A DNA stretch of 10,107 nt from the NCBI GenBank assembly GCA_029940235.1, contig JAOZRI010000066.1, positions 1-10,107 of the forward strand. The letters run 5' to 3'. The stretch comes from Desulfobacula sp. (lineage in GTDB: Bacteria; Desulfobacterota; Desulfobacteria; Desulfobacterales; Desulfobacteraceae). The position numbers and the translations under genes were made by a program. Under the pieces are notes generated by a model. The model did no database searches. It was not told the origin of the DNA and worked only from the letters and a program-made list of their open reading frames with translations. Shown here piece by piece: positions 5,213 through 10,107 of the stretch (its first letter is position 1; each line of letters begins with the position of its first letter).

Positions 5213-5752
5213 ATGGATAAAAATAGAGAAAATATAAGCGTGCGGCAGGCAGCCCAGGATCTTGCAACCTTTGCCATTGACAGAACAGACTTAAAACAGC
5301 TTCTTGGTGCTATACCTGAAAACAGCAGTTTGAATATGACCACAATTGAATATGAACTTCAAATTTTAAAAATTTTGAGTGCTGGATGGGCCATCTCATT
5401 TTATATGGCAGTGACAGATAAAAACAAAGCTCCCTTAACCCAGATATTCTGGGAATTTATTCGAGAAATTTCCCAGAACATCTCCACTCTTACCGAAACA
5501 ACCACAGGGAAAAATCTTGATTATTTTGAGATCGTGAAACAGAGATTAAACACCTATCTTGAAATCATGAAAGAGAAGCCTGATGCATCCCAAAATCCTG
5601 CAAATATTATGGGGCCAGCCTTTGCAGATATCTGCAATCATAATAATGATGCCATTGCTATCTTAACTGGAACTAAAATGTTTACCCTTACACTTGGAGC
5701 TGTTAAAGAGTATTTAAACAACGTAAACATTGAAACAATTAAACTTAATTGA
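5213..5752 (+). CDS. Uncharacterised 179-residue soluble protein
   Basis: I do not recognise this gene. The protein is 179 residues, without a signal peptide, transmembrane segment or cysteine cluster, and reads as mostly alpha-helical. It has an N-terminal polar helix (about 1-30), IEYELQILKILSAGWAISFYMAV (about 47-69, amphipathic), FWEFIREISQNISTL (about 80-94) and a long central helix DYFEIVKQRLNTYLEIMKE (about 104-122). A PD-A-NP linker then leads to IMGPAFADICNHNN (about 133-146) and a C-terminal TLTLGAVKEYLNNV helix. No catalytic or metal motif stands out. The ATG at 5213 is preferred over TTG at 5192 because of the mapped promoter and the GGA just upstream, although that ribosome site is close and weak. 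It has its own strong promoter with an overlapping inverted repeat, is divergent from the sulfur-carrier operon and convergent with the exporter gene, so it is probably transcribed alone and regulated. Codon use looks like its neighbours. Confidence 0.8.
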   Translation: MDKNRENISVRQAAQDLATFAIDRTDLKQLLGAIPENSSLNMTTIEYELQILKILSAGWAISFYMAVTDKNKAPLTQIFWEFIREISQNISTLTETTTGKNLDYFEIVKQRLNTYLEIMKEKPDASQNPANIMGPAFADICNHNNDAIAILTGTKMFTLTLGAVKEYLNNVNIETIKLN

Positions 5753-5770
5753 CAACCAGGCCATTGGGAA

Positions 5771-5803
5771 AGTTATTCAAAAGGCTCTGTTCCTGGAATA
5801 ACT
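5771..5803. terminator. Stem-loop between convergent genes, likely bidirectional terminator
   Basis: AGTTATTC (5771-5778) pairs perfectly with GAATAACT (5796-5803). Inside, AGG (5782-5784) can pair with CCT (5792-5794) around a 7-base loop. It sits midway in the 66-bp spacer between two convergent stop codons, the usual place for a shared terminator. The outer stem is AT-rich and has no T-run after it, so termination efficiency is uncertain. Confidence 0.42.
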
Positions 5804-5818
5804 GCATGAATCAGGATA

Positions 5819-6439
5819 TCATGATTTTGCAGCTATGGCAGTTCCTGCTGCAATCATCACACTCCCTGCAGTTCTGTTCAACCATTTAATAGAACTGGTA
5901 CTTGAAAAGAACACTCTTGCACTGCTGGCAAGATAAGCATAAATAATCAAAACCACAGACAAAACCACGGCAAGAACCATGGTGACAATACAAATATCAA
6001 AACCTGTCATGGACGGCAGATCCATAAAAGTGGGCAAGAATCCACAATAAAAAAGAATTACTTTGGGATTGGCCAGGGTAATGCCAAGCCCGCTTAAATA
6101 GTTGCCATATCCCATGGTTTTTTCCCCATTTGACTGCTGCTGTGAAGCAGGGACAGGTTTTGCCATCCAGATCTTGATTCCAAGAAAAATCAGATATGCA
6201 GCACCAAGTACCTTGATAACAATAAAAAGATTTCCCATGGTCTGGGCTATGACAGACATACCCATGATGGCAAATAACAGAAAAATAATATCACCGGTTA
6301 TACATCCTGCAATCATTATCAAAGTGGGCTTCAAACCCGATGCAAGGGATCTTGAAATTATTGCAAACACTCCAGGGCCTGGAGTTGCTGCAAGCACAAA
6401 TATTGCAATGGCAAAACTGAAAATAGAGATTAGAGTCAT
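5819..6439 (-). CDS. LysE/RhtB-family exporter
   Basis: This inner-membrane exporter belongs to the LysE superfamily, whose RhtB branch expels amino acids (homoserine, threonine, leucine and similar) and some metabolites, driven by proton exchange. At 206 residues it has the family length. Hallmarks are TPGPGVFAI in the first helix (19-27), GCITGDIIFLLFAIMG (45-60), KVLGAAYLIFLGIKIW (76-91), the polar loop 94-112 and TLANPKVILFYCGFLPTF (121-138), with further hydrophobic helices at about 148-170 and 189-205. About six membrane segments fit the family. The start at 6439 is supported by GAGGAA about 7 nt upstream. It follows the hybrid kinase gene on the same strand by 102 bp of AT-rich DNA without an evident terminator. 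It could be co-transcribed with that kinase, but a functional link is unproven. The substrate cannot be told from the sequence. The convergent neighbour is the unknown 179-residue gene. Confidence 0.93.
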   Translation of the reverse strand: MTLISIFSFAIAIFVLAATPGPGVFAIISRSLASGLKPTLIMIAGCITGDIIFLLFAIMGMSVIAQTMGNLFIVIKVLGAAYLIFLGIKIWMAKPVPASQQQSNGEKTMGYGNYLSGLGITLANPKVILFYCGFLPTFMDLPSMTGFDICIVTMVLAVVLSVVLIIYAYLASSARVFFSSTSSIKWLNRTAGSVMIAAGTAIAAKS

Positions 6440-6541
6440 CTTGATTCCTCATTCAAAGGTTTCTTTTTATGATTATTTAAATACACTTAATTTTATTTTT
6501 TTATATCAAAGAATGCTGAAAAATGGAATTATCATTATTGT

Positions 6542-9370
6542 TCAACCAATGTTTTTTCCCAGCAATTTGTTGATACTGTTTACATAATCTTTATTCTGGC
6601 AAGGCTTTGAAATATGATCAATATTGGGGTCTTGATTTTTTAATTCTTTAATGGATTCAATAAAATCTAAATTCCCGGAGACAAAGAGTATTGGAAGAGT
6701 ATCATTTGCATGTCTTATATGCTTATACACATCCATTCCATTTAGTTTGCCTGGAAGAATATAATCCAAACTCACAAAATCATATTTATTTCTGTCAAAC
6801 AGGTCAACAGCCATCTGACCAGTAGCTGCAATATCAACTTTATGGTTGCATGGTTCATGGGTCAGTATTTTGTACTGCACATCTGAAATAGCCTGTTCAT
6901 CTTCAATAAGAAGGATATATTTTCCAAAATAAAATTTTCCCTTCTGGATTTCTATTATCTCTTTTTGAGTCAATTCTTTTTTAATCACAGGAAGAGTGAT
7001 TGTGATTTTTGTACCCTTTCCAACTTTTGAATCAACGGTAATACTACCTTTATGCTGTTCAATATATTTTTTTACATTTGCCATTCCATAGCCAGTGCCC
7101 TTAATCCCTGGTTTATATGCATTTGTCGTATCATGGCTTCCCTTCATTGTGAAAGCAGGTTCATATATCCTATCAATGGCTTCTTTTGGGATACCGCATC
7201 CGTTATCCTCAACTTCAATATAGATATTTTTACCTTGATGAAATGTTCTAATAATTATTTTAGGCTGTTCAACAATGCTTACAGCATGAATTGAGTTTTG
7301 AACAAGGTTTACAAGTGCATGCTCAATCATCCCGGGATCAGCAAGCAAGTCCGGCACTCCATGACCATCCTCTTTGATGGCATCAATCCCCTCAAGATCC
7401 TTTTTCAACAGATTCAATACAAGTTCAATTTTCCCATTGATCTTGAAAAATTTCTGTTTTGGCTCCTGATCTTTGGCAAAGGCAACCAGATTTTTTGTTA
7501 AATTTCTTCCACGCAAAGTCTGTTCAAAAATTAATTCAAGTGTCTTTCTTGTTTGGATATCCTTGCAATCAAGAAGTGACAATTCGGTATTTCCCATAAT
7601 AATGCCAAGGATATTATTAAAGTCGTGGGCCATTTTTCCTGCTATTTGTCCTACTAAAGCCAGTTTTTCCTGTTCAGCTGCAATTTTCTGGGCTTTTATT
7701 TTTTCTTTTTCTGCCTTCTTAAGTTTGCTAATATCATGGGCAACAACCCTTGCACCTGTCAGTTGACCATTTTTATAAATAAAATCACTGTTTAAAATAA
7801 CACAGACTTGCTGACCATCTTTTTTTATAATATTGTATTCAACATTGCCTGGCAGATTTTCTCCTGCTAAAAGTTTTCCCATCCTTTCAATATATAAATT
7901 TCTACTCTCTTGCGTTAAAAGATCCACAGGGTTCATGGATAGAAATTCTTCTTCTGAGTAGCCAGAGTATAAACACATACCCTCATTTACATTAACAAAT
8001 TTGACTTTTATAAAATCGATTTCATAAATTCCCGCCGGAGCATTTTTAAAAAGGTATCTATATTTTTTCTCACTCTCTTTTAATGACTCTTCAACACGTT
8101 TGCGGTCAGACAGCATCTTGTTTGCATATCCTGCCATTTGATCAAGTTCAACAAATTTAATAGTTTCCCTGTCAATTTTTTCATCAGAGTGGACTGCACG
8201 GCTAAAAAACGAAAAAAAAAGTTTGATATCATCATTGAATCTGTGGTTCAACCAATTAGAAAACAGAATAATAATAACTGACATTCCCATGACAATCAGA
8301 ATAAAACAGACTATTTTCTGTTTTGTCAGATTAATTAATTCTGTCCGCATCACAGCAATGTCATTTTCCACATCATCAAGATAAATACCCGCACCTACAA
8401 GCCATTGAAGGTCAGGAATTCCCAAAATAAACGATGTTTTTGGTGATTCTTTATTTGAGTCAGTTAATTTTTCCCAGGAATAATAGATATAATCACCATC
8501 GGGTTTTATGGCGGCCTTATACTCTTTTTCAAAAATATCTTTTATCTTGTCAGATTTTTTACTGGTAGGCTCCCACAGTTTTCTGGTTTCAAGAATTAAT
8601 TTCCCGTTTGACAACAAGGCATCCCCATTTAATCGGTTAATAAAAATATAGCCTTCTTTTTCAAACCGTATTCTGCTTATTGTTGAAAGCAGATCTGCTT
8701 TAATCTTCTCTTCAACATCTGCCACATACAAACCAGTGCCGATGAACCAGTCGTATATCCCCAACAGTTTGATAAAAGATATTTTTTTGAAATTATCTCC
8801 TTCAGTATTCGGTTTTGTCCAGTGATATTGATAGAAGCCTTCACCCAATTGCTCAGCAATTTTAATTATATCCCTGGTGATATATTTCCCCCGCGTATCC
8901 TTCACATCTGACAGATTTTTTCCTTCCAGCTCTGGATTGCTTGGAAATAAGACTGCTGTACCATCTAAGCGACTGATAAAATAGTAGCCGCTCCCTTGCT
9001 CAAATTGGATGGGACGTATTGCATCAAGAATCATTTTCTGAATTTCATCTTTACTTTTAGTAATTTTATTTTTCTGATAAATATGTTGCGCAATAGAATA
9101 GGCCTCATAAACCCTGGTTTTAATTTGAGATTTTGTCAGTCTTTCGCTTTGCCTTTTTTCATAACGAATCATATCAACGACACGCTCAACTTCCTGCTTG
9201 ATTTTCTGTTTCTGCCCCATGGTGTAACCTGTACGCATTTGATTGGCGTGGAGATTAAAATAGTGATAAGAACTGATAAAATCAATAGCAACAACACTGA
9301 TACCTATTACTATTGGAAAAATAATGCCCCAGAATTGAATTACTTTTTTGAAACTTCTTCTTTTTACCAT
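6542..9370 (-). CDS. Membrane hybrid sensor histidine kinase (Cache-Cache-PAS-HisKA-HATPase-REC)
   Basis: This 942-residue sensor kinase has its own receiver. A membrane helix at about 13-33 and a second at 352-371 enclose a roughly 315-residue extracytoplasmic part with two Cache-like units. One is around GSGYYFISRLDGTAVLFPSNP to YDWFIGTGLYV (126-215), the other EGYIFINRLNGDAL to LQWLVGAGIYLDDV (239-334). This tandem arrangement resembles small-ligand (organic acid) sensors. A linker and coiled coil (about 405-435) lead to a PAS domain (about 436-550) and a second coiled coil. The phospho-acceptor H582 lies in MAHDFNNILG, followed by N692 of the N-box, DNGCGIP (722-728) and the GTGYGM lid (758-763). 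The receiver (about 816-940) has acidic E823/D824, phospho-acceptor D869, S898 and K922. All catalytic residues appear intact. No DNA-binding regulator or partner receiver lies nearby, so the phosphorelay target is unknown. The ribosome site is weak. A poor TTGACC-N17-CTGATA promoter is possible at 9433-9461. Confidence 0.94.
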   Translation of the reverse strand: MVKRRSFKKVIQFWGIIFPIVIGISVVAIDFISSYHYFNLHANQMRTGYTMGQKQKIKQEVERVVDMIRYEKRQSERLTKSQIKTRVYEAYSIAQHIYQKNKITKSKDEIQKMILDAIRPIQFEQGSGYYFISRLDGTAVLFPSNPELEGKNLSDVKDTRGKYITRDIIKIAEQLGEGFYQYHWTKPNTEGDNFKKISFIKLLGIYDWFIGTGLYVADVEEKIKADLLSTISRIRFEKEGYIFINRLNGDALLSNGKLILETRKLWEPTSKKSDKIKDIFEKEYKAAIKPDGDYIYYSWEKLTDSNKESPKTSFILGIPDLQWLVGAGIYLDDVENDIAVMRTELINLTKQKIVCFILIVMGMSVIIILFSNWLNHRFNDDIKLFFSFFSRAVHSDEKIDRETIKFVELDQMAGYANKMLSDRKRVEESLKESEKKYRYLFKNAPAGIYEIDFIKVKFVNVNEGMCLYSGYSEEEFLSMNPVDLLTQESRNLYIERMGKLLAGENLPGNVEYNIIKKDGQQVCVILNSDFIYKNGQLTGARVVAHDISKLKKAEKEKIKAQKIAAEQEKLALVGQIAGKMAHDFNNILGIIMGNTELSLLDCKDIQTRKTLELIFEQTLRGRNLTKNLVAFAKDQEPKQKFFKINGKIELVLNLLKKDLEGIDAIKEDGHGVPDLLADPGMIEHALVNLVQNSIHAVSIVEQPKIIIRTFHQGKNIYIEVEDNGCGIPKEAIDRIYEPAFTMKGSHDTTNAYKPGIKGTGYGMANVKKYIEQHKGSITVDSKVGKGTKITITLPVIKKELTQKEIIEIQKGKFYFGKYILLIEDEQAISDVQYKILTHEPCNHKVDIAATGQMAVDLFDRNKYDFVSLDYILPGKLNGMDVYKHIRHANDTLPILFVSGNLDFIESIKELKNQDPNIDHISKPCQNKDYVNSINKLLGKNIG

Positions 9371-9550
9371 AATTATTTATCGCACCAAATCTGATTTATC
9401 AAAACTTTATAGGTCTTCCCAAAGGCATAAAATATCAGAGTACTTCTAATATTCTGGTCAACCTGACAAAAATTTATAATATATATTGCCACACAAAACA
9501 AATGAATTTTCACACCTTTAATTGATCTGTATTTAAATTAGAAATTACAA

Positions 9551-9579
9551 TTTGACTTTATTTATAGGAAAATTTATAA
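9551..9579 (+). promoter_or_regulatory. Candidate promoter for the rhomboid gene
   Basis: TTGACT (9551-9556) and TTATAA (9574-9579) are spaced by 17 nt. The shifted TATAAA (9575-9580) would give 18 nt. The expected start, near 9586, leaves a leader of only about 6 nt before the ATG at 9592. Either the message is nearly leaderless or a second promoter lies further up in the AT-rich spacer, for example around TATAAT at 9475-9480. Confidence 0.45.
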
Positions 9580-9591
9580 ACTCGGACAATC

Positions 9592-10107
9592 ATGAAAGCT
9601 CAAAACAGACACCACATAATTATTTCCCCTGCCATTGTTCTCAAGGCAATAATCTATACTAATATCTTCATGTTTATTGTCAGTCTTGTCTATAGTGGCA
9701 AAAATATGATTTTCAGTATTAATCCTTTTTATGCTCTTACTCCCTCCCTTGATGTATTAAATTTTCTGGGTGCTTCGGGCACAATTCCCATAATCAAATA
9801 CCAGGCCTGGTGGTCTCTGATCACTGCTAACTGGCTTCATGGCGGACTTCTCCACATTCTGTTTAATATGATGGCTTTAAAAACTGTTGCTCCTCTGGTA
9901 ATAAAAGAGTATGGGATATTCAGAATGTTTTCCATCTATACTCTTGCTGGAATTTCAGGTTTTTTACTCTCCTATTTTGGTAATGTCTATATTACTATTG
10001 GTGCTTCCTCCGGGCTTTGCGGACTTATTGGAGCATCTTTATATTTTGGCAAATCAAGGGGTGGTCAATGGGGGCAGCTTGTTTACAAACAGACTTCAGG
10101 CTGGGTT
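9592..10107 (+). CDS. Rhomboid-family intramembrane serine protease, partial
   Basis: This is the first 172 codons of a membrane protease that cleaves substrates within or next to their transmembrane helices. The gene runs off the right edge. Membrane helices can be seen at about 13-34, 85-103, 110-129 and 132-152. The loop before the second of these carries YQAWWSLITANWLHGGLLHILFN (70-92), with the family's H-x4-H-x3-N (H83, H88, N92) that supports the oxyanion hole. ITIGASSGLCGLIGA (134-148) contains the catalytic serine S139 in GAS. The catalytic histidine is expected in a later helix outside the window. A loop between the first and second helices (about 38-70) is longer than the minimum and holds FYALTPSLDVLNFLGASG. 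ATG at 9592 is the start that gives a membrane-protein N-terminus. GGA six bases upstream is a weak ribosome site. It is divergent from the hybrid kinase, with 221 bp between the genes. The substrate is unknown. Confidence 0.9.
   Translation, partial: MKAQNRHHIIISPAIVLKAIIYTNIFMFIVSLVYSGKNMIFSINPFYALTPSLDVLNFLGASGTIPIIKYQAWWSLITANWLHGGLLHILFNMMALKTVAPLVIKEYGIFRMFSIYTLAGISGFLLSYFGNVYITIGASSGLCGLIGASLYFGKSRGGQWGQLVYKQTSGWV

Noticed and set aside
6102..6587. 161-codon plus-strand frame across the exporter gene
   Set aside because: It is the complement of the LysE-type coding sequence and reads as a reversed hydrophobic pattern. There is no start signal or recognisable domain.
8996..9394. 132-codon plus-strand frame opposite the kinase N-terminus
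   Set aside because: It is antisense to the Cache region, phenylalanine- and asparagine-rich from the AT-rich complement, with no supporting signals.
5082..9600. The string CATGAAAGCT occurs at 5081-5090 and 9591-9600, suggesting a repeat
   Set aside because: Ten bases without flanking similarity. One copy is a coding start and the other is intergenic, so coincidence is likely.

Overview
This is a low-GC bacterial chromosomal window with short, terminator-poor intergenic spacers and ordinary Shine-Dalgarno starts. The gene set is a peroxiredoxin, a UPF0261/Tm-1-like protein, a MoaD-type carrier with a short ThiF-type partner, and a large Cache-domain hybrid histidine kinase. This suggests an anaerobic or microaerophilic Gram-negative, most likely a Desulfobacterota (Desulfobacteraceae-like) sulfate reducer. 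That placement is an impression from gene content and protein style. No 16S rRNA or diagnostic sulfate-reduction gene is present.

Layout. 1-1494 (minus): a UPF0261/Tm-1-like protein followed 38 bp later by the N-terminal part of a peroxiredoxin cut by the window edge, probably co-transcribed from a promoter near 1540-1567. 1696-2643 (plus): aspartate carbamoyltransferase (pyrB), divergent from the UPF0261 gene and without pyrI or other pyr genes beside it. 2737-4971 (minus): a run of four genes. In transcription order these are a MoaD/ThiS-like sulfur carrier, a ThiF/MoeB/HesA-like adenylyltransferase 3 nt behind it, a sirtuin (cobB-type) and a HIT-family hydrolase. 4972-5212: a 240-bp divergent intergenic region with several potential stem-loops, a near-consensus plus-strand promoter and an 8-bp inverted repeat overlapping its -35. 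5213-5752 (plus): an unrecognised 179-residue, probably all-helical soluble protein. 5819-6439 (minus): a LysE/RhtB-type exporter, convergent with the unknown gene. 6542-9370 (minus): a 942-residue membrane hybrid sensor kinase (two Cache-like sensor units, PAS, HisKA, HATPase, receiver). 9592-10107 (plus): the start of a rhomboid intramembrane protease, cut by the window edge.

How the genes fit together. The clearest functional unit is the carrier/activating-enzyme pair, which should adenylate and thiolate the C-terminal Gly-Gly of the carrier, probably for molybdopterin- or tungstopterin-type cofactor synthesis. The sirtuin (NAD+-dependent deacylase) and HIT protein (nucleoside phosphoramidase) both handle acyl- or nucleotidyl-lysine type chemistry and lie in the same direction, but a shared pathway is not shown. 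The rest looks like ordinary chromosomal genes. I found no mobile element, tRNA, rRNA or CRISPR array, and no convincing new multi-gene system. The most interesting non-coding stretch is 5021-5177, and the most interesting uncharacterised genes are the UPF0261 protein, the 179-residue protein and the shortened ThiF partner.
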